DNA of 64,000 nucleotides from Allobosea sp. UNC402CLCol. GTDB lineage: Bacteria; Pseudomonadota; Alphaproteobacteria; Rhizobiales; Beijerinckiaceae. Shown here piece after piece: positions 1 to 8,061 of this stretch. Where the stretch lies: contig NZ_JQJJ01000008.1 of NCBI RefSeq assembly GCF_000745475.1, positions 496,001 to 560,000 on the forward strand, given 5' to 3'. Made by a program: the position numbers and the translations under genes. The first letter of the stretch is position 1. Each line of letters starts with the position of its first letter. A model generated the notes under the pieces. That model was not told where the DNA came from, searched no databases, and was given only the letters and a program-made list of their open reading frames with translations.

Positions 1-28
1 TCGTATCGTCGATGGCCAGGATCTTCAT
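1..28 (-). CDS. CheY-like response regulator, first codons only
   Basis: The minus strand starts an ORF at base 28 that reads MKILAIDDT before leaving the window. This is the usual beginning of a receiver domain: a hydrophobic beta-1 strand followed by the paired acidic residues that bind magnesium. It starts five bases after the stop of the STAS gene and so continues the same operon. Only nine residues are visible, so the call rests on the DD motif and on the chemotaxis neighbours. The rest of the operon should lie to the left of the window. Confidence 0.7.
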
Positions 29-33
29 GCCTG

Positions 34-348
34 TCACTCCAGAACGAGGGGGCTTCGAGCGGCATCGAAGCCGATCGCCCGCAAGGATTCGCGGCATTCG
101 GAGGAAGCCGCCTTGAGCGTCACCGAAAGCCCTCGCGCGACGGCGCTGACGGCAGCGGAATGGAGGAGCTGGATCCAGAGACTCGGCAGCGGGCCGGCTC
201 CGGCGCATTCGACGGAGACGCTTTCGTTCTGCTCAAGCGCCACCAGGAGCTGGTTGCGAAAGGCAGCCGCCTCGGAGCGTCCGAGGAAGGGCGGGAGCGA
301 AACGGTGATGACCATGAAGGCGCGACCCTGGATAATGCCCGCAAGCAT
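34..348 (-). CDS. STAS-domain protein of a chemotaxis operon
   Basis: The protein has 104 residues and no signal peptide or membrane segment. It shows the alternating beta-alpha pattern of a STAS domain (anti-sigma-factor antagonist fold), with a hydrophobic strand around residues 14-18, an amphipathic helix around 26-40, and a central strand with SVECAGAG followed by LPSLWIQLLHSA. In chemotaxis operons such proteins usually sit between the receptor and cheY/cheA genes, as here. The classical phosphorylatable serine motif is not obvious, so partner switching is unproven. The start is uncertain: an ATG at base 315 gives a shorter protein beginning MVITVSLPP. It lies between a receiver gene and cheY, probably co-transcribed. 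Confidence 0.7.
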   Translation of the reverse strand: MLAGIIQGRAFMVITVSLPPFLGRSEAAAFRNQLLVALEQNESVSVECAGAGPLPSLWIQLLHSAAVSAVARGLSVTLKAASSECRESLRAIGFDAARSPLVLE

Positions 349-430
349 CGCGCCGGACTGGTAAAAATTTCGCTAAACCACGCCGCCAGCGTCAATCATT
401 CGGGCATTTCAGCGGCAGGGTGTGTGTTCA

Positions 431-922
431 TCAGAACATGTTGTTGCTGATGGCGCGCGGCACCAGCGTCACCACGCCAGCTGTCTCCCGGTATTTGCGC
501 GGTATGTTGATGATGCCGGAAAGATGGACCCATAGATTGTTCGGCGAAATCGGCTTGATGATGATCTCATGCGCGCCGAGCTTCGCCGCCTGGACGACCG
601 AGCGCTTGTCGGCTCGCTCCATCATCACCAGCACGGGTGCCTTGGCGAAGGGCGAGGTCTTCTGCGAGCGGATCGCCGACAGGCATTTCGGCCCGCCATT
701 ATCCGGCAGATCCCAGTCGAGAATGACGATGTTCGGCTGCTTCTGGATGAAGATCGCCGCCGCCGAAGGCAGGTCGGCGGCCTCGAAGATGCGGTGAAGC
801 TGCGCCTGATACAGCATCGTGCGGATGATCCGCCGGTAATGCGGACTGGCGTCGATCAGCAGCACGGAGAGGTTTGGAAAGGATGGCGCGATGTGCATGG
901 CGCTGACTCGGAACTCGCTCAC
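431..922 (-). CDS. Stand-alone receiver-domain protein (degenerate CheY type)
   Basis: A 163-residue single-domain response regulator, with GTG as the likely start and an ATG eight codons later as the alternative. The receiver fold is clear: beta-1 VLLIDAS, the probable phosphoacceptor Asp69 in VILDWDLPD, and the switch lysine in IIIKPI. It departs from the family in two places. Beta-1 ends with a single acidic residue instead of two, and the conserved Thr/Ser at the end of beta-4 is replaced in PVLVMMERAD. A C-terminal tail of about 35 residues has no recognised domain. It sits between the soluble chemoreceptor and the STAS gene, all on one strand. It may act as a modulator of the chemotaxis complex rather than as a standard motor regulator; this is inferred. 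Confidence 0.8.
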   Translation of the reverse strand: MSEFRVSAMHIAPSFPNLSVLLIDASPHYRRIIRTMLYQAQLHRIFEAADLPSAAAIFIQKQPNIVILDWDLPDNGGPKCLSAIRSQKTSPFAKAPVLVMMERADKRSVVQAAKLGAHEIIIKPISPNNLWVHLSGIINIPRKYRETAGVVTLVPRAISNNMF

Positions 923-952
923 TCAACTCGACTGGCCGGAATCGCGGCGGCG

Positions 953-2455
953 CTAGACCTTCAACCCGATGCGGAAGCCGCCCCAGTGCCGGCCTTTCAC
1001 CATGATCGGCACCGACAGATCCTCCATCACCAGGAACTCGCCGCCGCCCATGTCGCGCCGATAGCTCTGCAGCAGGAAGGGCTTGCGGTTGCGCGCCGCC
1101 GCCAGCCCGGTGCGATCGTCGAAGATGCGGCGGTTGCGGCAATTGGCGTTGTTCCAGACCGGGTCGCTGCCCTGGGGTTGCGCATATTTGCGGTTATGCG
1201 TCGGCAGGAAGCCGTTGCGATCGACGGCCGCGCAGAAGACGATGCGGTCGTTGGACGCCAGGAGCCTCTCCTGCAGCGGCGGCAGCAGCCGGTCCGTCAG
1301 CGCGACGAAACGGGTGAGGTATTGCTGCGGGTCCGAGCCCGGTATCGGCGTATAGGATTCATCGAACAGATCGGCGAGGCCGAACTCGCCGCGCGCGAGC
1401 CCCTGCTCGAACAGGGTCGCGATGCTGCCGGCCGTCTCGACGGCGGCCGCGATCAGCTCCGACTGCGCAGTCCGCACGCCCGAGGCCGCGATCGAGCCGA
1501 GGATGCCTTCGCTGATCGCCACCAGAGCGTCGGTGCGCTGCGCCGCCCGCTCGAGATTCTCCGTCGATCGGTCGACGCCCGCCACCAGAGCGGCAAGGTC
1601 CTGTCCGGCTTTGGTGCAGGCAGCCGCGTTCTCCCGCGTCGGCTGCGAAATCGCCTCGATCTCCCCGATGAGCTGGACCACCGAGCGGCCGAAGCTGTCG
1701 AGCTCGCCAATCTGCGACGAGATCGTCCGGCTGCCGTCGATGGCGCGCCGCGCCGTCTGCGCATTGTCCTCGCTGCGCTGCGCCAGCCCATCGACCGCGC
1801 GCACCAGCATGTCGAGCTGGCGGGCGCTGGCGGCGGTCGCCTCGCGCGTCTGCTCGGCCAGCGCCTTCACCGCGGCCGCGATGACCGCAAAGCCCCTGCC
1901 CGCCTCGCCGCTGCGCGCCGCCTCGACACCGGCATTGATCGCCAGCAGCTGGATCTCGCGGGTGATCGCCTGGATCGCGTCGCTGGAGGCGCGCGCCTTA
2001 TGCGCGTCGGTCACCGCCTGCGCCAGCGCCTGCGACATCGACTGCGCCTCGTCCGAAAGCGTCTCGATGTCGGTCTGGGCCGCGTTCAGCCCGAGCTTGA
2101 CCGAGCCGGTGACGCGCTCGAGCCCGCTGCGCACGGCGGAGGCCGCGGCCTGTGCGCCCTCCGCAGCCTGCTGGATCGCGTTGTTGGCATGCGAAACCTG
2201 ATCGACCGCGCCGACGACACGGCGCAGGCCGCTCGTCTGCCCGTCGAGCTGGCGGCTGACGTCGACGATGCGTCCCGCGACATCGGTGATCTCGGCGCCG
2301 AGCTTGCCGAAGCGCTCCGCGATCTCGCGGACGGCCCGCGCCGCGCCGGTTTCAACCGGCACGGCCTCGCCGGCCGGCAGGATCGCGGCCGGCGCGGATG
2401 CCGCCGGGGCGGGCTCCTGCGGTAGTGCTACGACCTTGAGAGCCTGTGCCTGCAT
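953..2455 (-). CDS. Soluble methyl-accepting chemotaxis protein with C-terminal sensor domain
   Basis: This is a 500-residue chemoreceptor without transmembrane segments. The signalling hairpin is in the first half, with the kinase-contact tip at about residues 168-203 ([17 protein letters not shown], then [18 protein letters not shown]). The last 140 residues form a sensor-like domain carrying [10 protein letters not shown], a run of Arg/Asn, and the near-terminal [10 protein letters not shown]. This C-terminal module occurs in many alphaproteobacterial receptors and resembles PAS/Cache folds. The order is thus signalling first, sensor last. The N-terminus (residues 1-35) is rich in Ala and Pro. 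It is the first visible gene of the chemotaxis operon running left. The ligand is unknown. Confidence 0.88.
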   Translation of the reverse strand: MQAQALKVVALPQEPAPAASAPAAILPAGEAVPVETGAARAVREIAERFGKLGAEITDVAGRIVDVSRQLDGQTSGLRRVVGAVDQVSHANNAIQQAAEGAQAAASAVRSGLERVTGSVKLGLNAAQTDIETLSDEAQSMSQALAQAVTDAHKARASSDAIQAITREIQLLAINAGVEAARSGEAGRGFAVIAAAVKALAEQTREATAASARQLDMLVRAVDGLAQRSEDNAQTARRAIDGSRTISSQIGELDSFGRSVVQLIGEIEAISQPTRENAAACTKAGQDLAALVAGVDRSTENLERAAQRTDALVAISEGILGSIAASGVRTAQSELIAAAVETAGSIATLFEQGLARGEFGLADLFDESYTPIPGSDPQQYLTRFVALTDRLLPPLQERLLASNDRIVFCAAVDRNGFLPTHNRKYAQPQGSDPVWNNANCRNRRIFDDRTGLAAARNRKPFLLQSYRRDMGGGEFLVMEDLSVPIMVKGRHWGGFRIGLKV

Positions 2456-2726
2456 GACGGCGCGCTTCCCGGCTGGATTCCTTCCGGAACGTAGCCAAAC
2501 GCGGTAAACTGGCGGTTAAGGGCCCACCCGCCGCCGATACCGCTAGCCGAGTGCCCGGTAGGATGGCAGCATGCGCGCGCCGCGGCGATGCGGCCTCTGC
2601 GGAAGGGCACGGCGGATGACGCAGGAACACCTTCCGTTCCCGCGCGTCACCTCAAGAACAGCCCGACACGACGAGGATCGGACTCCCAACGTCCCCACGA
2701 CCGCAACCCTCTGGAGAGACGCCATC

Positions 2727-3473
2727 ATGACCGCAGCCTTCACGATTTCGCGCCGCAGCCTGTTCGCCCTGAGCGCCGGTGTAGCTCTCGTCGCTTCCGC
2801 CCCGAAGGTCTGGGCGCAGGCCGCCGCGCCGGCGGCTCCCGCGGGCCCCTTCTCGCTGCCGAAGCGCCCTTACGAGGCCAACGCCCTCGAACCCCATATC
2901 GACGCGGCGACCATGGACATCCACTACAACCGCCACCACGCAGCCTATGTCGCGGCCCTGAACGGCGCCGCGAAGGACAATGGCGTCATCGCCAAGGCCA
3001 CGGTCGGCGAGTTGCTGGCCGATCTCAACCAATTGCCGGAGAGCCTGCGCACGCTGGTCCGCAACAATGGCGGCGGCCATGCCAACCACACGATGTTCTG
3101 GGAGGTGATCGGGCCGAATGCCGGCGGCGCGCCAAGCGGCGAGGTCGCGGCCGCGATCACGCGCGACCTCGGCGGCTTCGACAAGTTCAAGGCCGATTTC
3201 GAGGCGGCAGGCCTGCGTGTCTTCGGCTCCGGCTGGGTCTTCGTCACGGTCGACAAGGCCGGCAAGCTGAGCCTGCTGCCGCGCCCCAACCAGGACAGCC
3301 CCGTCATGGACAAGCAGATGGTGCTGTTCGGCAACGACGTCTGGGAGCACGCCTATTACCTGAAATACCAGAACCGCCGCGCCGACTACCTCAAGGCATG
3401 GTGGAACGTGGTGAACTGGACGAAGATCGAGGAGCGCTACGCCGCCGCCAAGGCGGGCAAGCTCGCGATCTGA
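2727..3473 (+). CDS. sodB: Fe/Mn superoxide dismutase with Tat signal peptide
   Basis: The enzyme converts superoxide to oxygen and peroxide. The chosen ATG has GGAGAG eight bases upstream and gives 248 residues; an ORF extension to 2571 has no support. Residues 1-32 form a twin-arginine signal (SRRSLFALS, a hydrophobic core, then VWAQA), so the enzyme should be exported folded, with its metal already in place. The mature part has the family metal ligands in IHYNRHHAAYV, GGHANHTMFW and NDVWEHAYYLKYQNRRADY. Iron and manganese forms cannot be told apart here. It stands alone, converging on the MFS gene with a palindromic repeat between them. Confidence 0.93.
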   Translation: MTAAFTISRRSLFALSAGVALVASAPKVWAQAAAPAAPAGPFSLPKRPYEANALEPHIDAATMDIHYNRHHAAYVAALNGAAKDNGVIAKATVGELLADLNQLPESLRTLVRNNGGGHANHTMFWEVIGPNAGGAPSGEVAAAITRDLGGFDKFKADFEAAGLRVFGSGWVFVTVDKAGKLSLLPRPNQDSPVMDKQMVLFGNDVWEHAYYLKYQNRRADYLKAWWNVVNWTKIEERYAAAKAGKLAI

Positions 3474-3490
3474 CGGTCCGCAGCCGCGCC

Positions 3491-3566
3491 GTCATTCTCG
3501 GGCGAAGCGAAGCGCAGACCCGGGAATCTCCTGCCAAAGATGCTCGGGTCAAGCCCGAGCAGGACG
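3491..3566. repeat. Dispersed palindromic repeat, family A, copy 1
   Basis: This intergenic element contains the segment GGGCGAAGCGAAGCGCAGAC followed by CCGGGAATC and a hairpin, TGCTCGGG-tcaag-CCCGAGCA, at 3541-3561. A second copy with the same order of parts lies at 24409-24487. It sits between two convergent genes, where it could serve as a two-way transcript end, but no T tract follows the stem. The type resembles REP-like elements of Hyphomicrobiales genomes. Confidence 0.75.
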
Positions 3567-3589
3567 GCGCGCGAGCGTGCCGCCCGCGC

Positions 3590-4804
3590 CTAATGCCCCA
3601 CCTTCGTCCCGCCGCCTTCGCTGATCCGGGGCAGGAACCAGGCGAGCAGACCCACAAGCGGAATGAAGGAGCACAGCTTGTAGACCATCTCGATGCCGAG
3701 ATGGTCGGCGAACTCGCCCAGCAGTGCCGCCGCAAGGCCGCCGAGGCCGAAGGACAGCCCGTAGAAGAAGCCGCCGACGAGCCCGACCCGCCCCGGCAGC
3801 AATTCCAGCGCATAGATCAGGATGGCTGCGAAGGCGCTCGACATGATGATGTTGATGATCACCGTCAGCACGCCGGTCCAGAACAGATCGGCATAGGGCA
3901 GGATCAGCGTGAAGGGGAGCGCGCCCAGGATCGAGAACCAGATGATCTTGTTGCGGCCGATGCGGTCGCCGAGCATGCCGCCGCCCACTGCACCGACTGC
4001 CGAGGAGGCCAGGAACAGGAACAACATCTCCTGCGAATGCTGGATCGAGATGCCGAACTTGCCCATCAGGTAGAACGTGTAGAACGAGCTGAAGCTCGCC
4101 GAATAGGCGTTCTTCGAGAACAGCAGCACGATCAGGATGAAGATCGCGAAAGCCACCGAGCCTTTGCCCGGCCGCGCCGCGACAACCTTGGCCGCCGGCT
4201 TCGGCGGCCGCGCCCGGTCGAGCCTTGCATAGCTCGCCGCGGTCCAGACCATCAGCATCATCGCGACGAGCGCCGCGACCGAGAACCAGGCGAGGCTCCC
4301 CTGCCCGCGCGGCACGATGACGAAGGCCGCGAGCAGCGGCCCGAGCGCCCCGCCCGTCTGGCCGCCGAGCTGGAAGATGCCCTGCGCCAGCCCGTGCTGG
4401 CCGCCCGAGGCGTTGCGCGCCATGCGGGTCGCCTCGGGATGGAAGATCGAGGAGCCGATGCCGACGCAGGCCGCCGAAAGCAGCAGGAAGCCGTAGCTGC
4501 CGGCATAGGCCAGCCCGATCAGCCCCGACAGCGTGAAGCCCATGCCGACCACCATCGAATAGGGCATCGGATGCTTGTCGGTGTAGAGCCCGACCGCCGG
4601 CTGCAGCAGCGAGGCCGAGACCTGGAAGGTCAGCGTGATCAGGCCGATCTGCCCGAAATCCAGCCGGTAGGAATCCTTGATGATCGGATAGATCGCCGGA
4701 ATCAGCGACTGGATCATGTCGTTCAGCAGATGCGTGAAGCTGAGAGCGATCAGCACGGGCATCATGGCGCGCTGTGCTGTCGAAACCTGGACCGCGGCTG
4801 TCAT
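3590..4804 (-). CDS. fsr: MFS transporter, fosmidomycin resistance (Fsr) family
   Basis: A 404-residue, roughly 12-helix inner-membrane exporter. The N-terminal segment SFTHLLNDMIQSLIPAIYP and the following ASLLQPAVGLYTDK are the typical signature of the Fsr family, and GIGSSIFHPEATRMAR is its conserved loop. The family pumps drugs such as fosmidomycin, but the natural substrate is usually unknown. The ATG at 4804 is preferred; a TTG at 4819 would add five residues. The gene is divergent from alkaline phosphatase and convergent with superoxide dismutase, and appears to be monocistronic. Confidence 0.85.
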   Translation of the reverse strand: MTAAVQVSTAQRAMMPVLIALSFTHLLNDMIQSLIPAIYPIIKDSYRLDFGQIGLITLTFQVSASLLQPAVGLYTDKHPMPYSMVVGMGFTLSGLIGLAYAGSYGFLLLSAACVGIGSSIFHPEATRMARNASGGQHGLAQGIFQLGGQTGGALGPLLAAFVIVPRGQGSLAWFSVAALVAMMLMVWTAASYARLDRARPPKPAAKVVAARPGKGSVAFAIFILIVLLFSKNAYSASFSSFYTFYLMGKFGISIQHSQEMLFLFLASSAVGAVGGGMLGDRIGRNKIIWFSILGALPFTLILPYADLFWTGVLTVIINIIMSSAFAAILIYALELLPGRVGLVGGFFYGLSFGLGGLAAALLGEFADHLGIEMVYKLCSFIPLVGLLAWFLPRISEGGGTKVGH

Positions 4805-5084
4805 CGGGTTATCGAACAATTCTGAGGTTAGGAAGCTGGCTTACGGTTCCTAGTAGACGATCGCCCCCCTTGCGACAATTTGCGCGCCCCATCGGTGGGA
4901 GGGTGGCGGCCATGCACCCGGCACGCGCCTTGCTCACGGACCTGATCCTATCGGTTCGTTGAAGCTCAATAAAGAAACGTAATAACATAACAAATAACGG
5001 TATTCCGAACGGTAATCGTATTGTCATTCGAGCTGCCTAAGCACGGCTCGCCCTTTTTGACCTGACGCGATGGCGGAGATACCT

Positions 5085-6830
5085 ATGCAGGCGCAACGAT
5101 TGCTGATGATGACGATGGCGGGCGCGCTCGCCGCGGCCATGCCCGCGACGGCCCAGACCATCTACCCGATCAACCGCGCCGAGATCCTCGAAGGTTCGCA
5201 TTTCGACTTCAAGGTCGAGTTCCCCAACGCCCCGGCCTCCGCCGACGTCAATGTGACGATCAACGGCAAGCCCGCCGCCGAAATCTTCGGCCGGCCGACG
5301 AATTTCATCCAGAGCGAGGAAGGCCAGAAGCATTCGGCGCTGTGGCTGCGCGGCGCCAGCCTCCCGGCCGGCAGCTACACGGTCGAGGCGACGCAAGGCA
5401 CCAGCAAGTCCACGGTGAAGTGGGAGGTCTTCGCGACCGCCCAGCCGCGCCGCGCCAAGAACGTCATCCTCTTCATCGGCGACGGAATGTCGGTTGCCAA
5501 CCGCACCGCCGCGCGCATCCTGGCGAAGGGCTGGGAAGAAGGCCGCTACAATGGCGAGCTCGCGATGGACGACATGCCGAACATGGCGCTGATCTCGACC
5601 TCCGGCACCGATTCCATCGTGACCGACAGCGCCAATGCGGCCCATGCCTACACCACCGGCCACAAGTCCTGTGTCAACGCGCTCGGCGTCTACTGCGCCA
5701 AGAACGCGCTGACGCTCGACCATCCCAAGGTCGAGACCATCGCCGAGCTGGCCAAGCGTCGCACCGGCATGGCCGTGGGCGTCGTTACCAATTCCGAGAT
5801 CGAGGACGCGACCCCGGCCTCGATGGTCGCGCATACCCGTCGCCGCTCCGACTACAACGACATCGTCAAGATGTTCTACGACGTGAAGCCGGACGTGATC
5901 ATGGGCGGCGGTTCGCCCAACTTCCTCGCCAAGACGACGCCGGGCTCGAAGCGCACCGACGGCGAGGACTTCATCGCGAAGTTCAAGGAGGCCGGCTACA
6001 CCCTCGCCACCACCAAGGCCGAGATGAACGCGGCGGCCGCCGCCGGAACCAAGAAGCTGCTCGGCCTCTACAACACCGGCAACATCGACGGCGCCTTCGA
6101 TCTGCGCCTCGCCAAGAAGGGCACGCTCTCCAAGTTCCCGGATCAGCCCGATGTCGTCGAGCAGACCAAGGCCGCCATCGACATGCTGAAGGGCAATCCC
6201 GAAGGCTTCCTGCTGATGGTCGAATCCGCCCGCATCGACAAGTACAGCCACTCGCTCGACTGGGAGCGCTCGGTCTTCGACACTATCATGCTCGACAACG
6301 CCGTCCAGGTCGCCAAGGACTTCGCCGGTGATCGCAACGACACGCTGATCATCGTGGTGCCGGACCACGCCCACCCGATCTCGATCATCGGCACCTATGA
6401 CGACGACCGCCCGGGCCAGCTCCTGCGCGACAAGCTCGGCGTCTACGCTGACTCCGTGCCGCCGAACTACGGCCCGGTCGATGCCGAGGGCTATCCCACC
6501 AAGGTCGACACCTCGCGCCGCCTCGCGGTGGTCTATGGCTCCTATCCTGACACCTGCGACACCGGCCGCCCCGCCATGGACGGCGAGCGTGTCCCGGCTG
6601 TGAAGGGTCCGGACGGCAAGACCAACATCGCCAACGAGAAGGACTGCTCCGGCCCGCTCGCGGCTCGCAAGACCGGCAACCTGCCCTTCGACGCCAATAG
6701 CGGCGTGCACTCCGCCGACGACGTCATCCTGACGGCGATGGGCCCGGGCGCGGAGAAATTCCGCGGCCACAAGCCGAACACCTACGTCTTCCGCGTGATG
6801 GCGGAAGCGCTGGCGCTCGGCGGCAAGTAA
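5085..6830 (+). CDS. phoA: Secreted alkaline phosphatase, PhoA superfamily
   Basis: A periplasmic metallo-phosphomonoesterase of 581 residues. The start with GGAG six bases upstream gives a Sec signal peptide ending PATAQ. Residues of about 25-125 form a beta-rich N-terminal domain absent from E. coli PhoA. The catalytic domain follows: FIGDGMS (metal-binding Asp), IVTDSANAAHAYTTGHKS with the nucleophile Ser, PDHAHPIS (zinc ligands Asp and His) and GVHSADDV (last zinc His). The gene is probably phosphate-regulated, but only a weak half Pho-box (TTGTCAT at 5021) is visible upstream. The next gene begins after a strong hairpin. Confidence 0.9.
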   Translation: MQAQRLLMMTMAGALAAAMPATAQTIYPINRAEILEGSHFDFKVEFPNAPASADVNVTINGKPAAEIFGRPTNFIQSEEGQKHSALWLRGASLPAGSYTVEATQGTSKSTVKWEVFATAQPRRAKNVILFIGDGMSVANRTAARILAKGWEEGRYNGELAMDDMPNMALISTSGTDSIVTDSANAAHAYTTGHKSCVNALGVYCAKNALTLDHPKVETIAELAKRRTGMAVGVVTNSEIEDATPASMVAHTRRRSDYNDIVKMFYDVKPDVIMGGGSPNFLAKTTPGSKRTDGEDFIAKFKEAGYTLATTKAEMNAAAAAGTKKLLGLYNTGNIDGAFDLRLAKKGTLSKFPDQPDVVEQTKAAIDMLKGNPEGFLLMVESARIDKYSHSLDWERSVFDTIMLDNAVQVAKDFAGDRNDTLIIVVPDHAHPISIIGTYDDDRPGQLLRDKLGVYADSVPPNYGPVDAEGYPTKVDTSRRLAVVYGSYPDTCDTGRPAMDGERVPAVKGPDGKTNIANEKDCSGPLAARKTGNLPFDANSGVHSADDVILTAMGPGAEKFRGHKPNTYVFRVMAEALALGGK

Positions 6831-6858
6831 GCCGCGAGGCGCAAGACCGCACATTGAC

Positions 6859-6885
6859 GTGGTACGGTCCTGCGGGCCGTACCAC
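6859..6885. promoter_or_regulatory. Perfect hairpin between phoA and the DUF3299 operon
   Basis: GTGGTACGG at 6859-6867 is exactly complementary to CCGTACCAC at 6877-6885, and the intervening nine bases can extend the stem to a three-base loop with one G-T pair. No T run follows on the plus strand, so it is not a textbook terminator. It lies 29 bases after phoA and 20 before the next start codon. It could end the phoA message or be an operator for the downstream metal-type ABC operon. Confidence 0.5.
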
Positions 6886-6905
6886 CTTAGCCAGACGAGG
6901 TCGCG

Positions 6906-7373
6906 ATGCAGCGCATCCTCCCCCTCCCGTCGCTCTCCCGCCGCGAAGCCCTGCTCGGCCTCGCGGCGGCAAGCCTTTGCGGGACCGCCCACGCCGCCAC
7001 GGAGGCCGAGGCGATCGCCTTCGACGGGCTCTACAAATCCTTCGGGGTGCTGGGCTTCCAGTTTTCCGATCGCGTCACGGCGTTGCGTGGCCACGCCGTG
7101 CGCATGGCCGGCTACATGGCGCCGCCGCTGAAGGCTGAAAGCCATTTCTTCGTGCTGACGCGTGAACCGCTGGCGATCTGCCCCTTCTGCCAGTCGGATG
7201 CCGACTGGCCGGTCGACATCGTCGTGGTGTTCATGAAGGCCGAGACGCCGATGGTCAGCGCCGGCCGCAAGGTCGCGGTCACCGGCCGGCTCGAAATCGG
7301 CTCCGCCACCGACACCGAGACCGGCTTCGTCAGCCAGATCAGGATCGTGGATGCCGGCTTCACCCTCGCCTGA
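6906..7373 (+). CDS. Exported DUF3299-type protein
   Basis: A 155-residue protein with a twin-arginine-like signal (SRREALLGLAAAS, cleavage near AHA). The mature part contains the family pattern LRGHAVRMAGYMAPPL, then FFVLTREPLAICPFCQSD, with a CxxC pair, and a C-terminal beta strand region. The CPFC motif suggests metal or redox function, but no catalytic activity is established for the family. The ATPase gene starts inside its last codons, so the three genes (this one, ATPase, permease) are one unit. Related operons in pseudomonads, as I recall them, respond to zinc starvation. This is inference for the present case. Confidence 0.72.
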   Translation: MQRILPLPSLSRREALLGLAAASLCGTAHAATEAEAIAFDGLYKSFGVLGFQFSDRVTALRGHAVRMAGYMAPPLKAESHFFVLTREPLAICPFCQSDADWPVDIVVVFMKAETPMVSAGRKVAVTGRLEIGSATDTETGFVSQIRIVDAGFTLA

Positions 7374-8061
7374 ACCGGCCACTGGCCGCCTGACGCTGGA
7401 GAACCTTGCGCTCGACCATCGCGACGCCGACGGCCAGCCCTTCCGCCTCATCGACATCCCCCTGCTCGCCATCGAACCGGGCAGCCGCTTCGGTGTCAGC
7501 GGCCCTTCGGGCTGCGGCAAGAGTTCGCTGCTGCATCTGGTGGCCGGGCTCCTGCGCCCCTCCCGAGGCCGCATCCTCTGGAACGACCGCGCCGTTTCCG
7601 AGCTGTCCGAATCCGGCCGCGACCGCTGGCGCCGTAAGACCATCGGCTTCGTCTTCCAGGATTTTCACCTGATCCCAGAACTCGACATCGCCGCCAACAT
7701 CGCGTTGCCGGCGAGCTTCTCCGCCTGGCGGCTGAGCGGCACCGAGAAGGAACGCGCCGCCGCTCTCGCCCACCGCATGGGCCTGCCCGATCCGCGCCGC
7801 CGCGCGGCCCTGCTTTCGCGCGGCGAGCAGCAGCGCGTCGCCATCGCGCGCGCGCTTTTCAGCCGGCCGGCGCTGATCCTCGCCGACGAGCCTACAGCGA
7901 GTCTCGATGCCGCCCACGCCGCCGAGGTCGCCGACCTCCTGCTCGAAACCGCCACCGAGAGCGGCGCCACGCTGCTCTGCGCCACGCATGATCCGGCGCT
8001 GCTCGCGCGCTTCGGCCAGCGCCTCGACCTCTCCCGAACCGCACAGCGCCAAGCCGCCTGA
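7351..8061 (+). CDS. ABC transporter ATPase, MacB/LolD class
   Basis: A 236-residue nucleotide-binding subunit. Walker A is GPSGCGKSS, Q-loop FVFQDFHLIPEL, Walker B LILADEPTASLD, and the switch histidine is in CATHDP. The signature motif is LSRGEQQR, with arginine in place of the first glycine of LSGGEQQR, which is unusual. It overlaps the DUF3299 gene by 23 bases and its stop touches the start of the permease (base 8061), so translation is coupled. It should power the FtsX-type permease, probably in a mechanotransmission type of transporter rather than a classical importer. Confidence 0.88.
   Translation: MPASPSPEPATGRLTLENLALDHRDADGQPFRLIDIPLLAIEPGSRFGVSGPSGCGKSSLLHLVAGLLRPSRGRILWNDRAVSELSESGRDRWRRKTIGFVFQDFHLIPELDIAANIALPASFSAWRLSGTEKERAAALAHRMGLPDPRRRAALLSRGEQQRVAIARALFSRPALILADEPTASLDAAHAAEVADLLLETATESGATLLCATHDPALLARFGQRLDLSRTAQRQAA

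Noticed and set aside
569-2425. Long plus-strand ORF opposite the chemoreceptor
   Set aside because: It is the complement-frame shadow of the chemoreceptor gene, with an Arg/Ala/Asp-rich low-complexity translation and no domain.
2588-4825. 745-codon plus-strand ORF
   Set aside because: It covers the sod gene in a wrong frame and the fsr gene on the opposite strand; its translation is Arg/Glu-rich and has no motif.
5021-5038. Pho box upstream of phoA
   Set aside because: Only one half (TTGTCAT) fits; the second half at the required spacing (GCTGCCT) is poor.
5037-7643. 868-codon minus-strand ORF
   Set aside because: It is antisense to phoA and the DUF3299 gene; composition is typical of GC-rich shadow frames.
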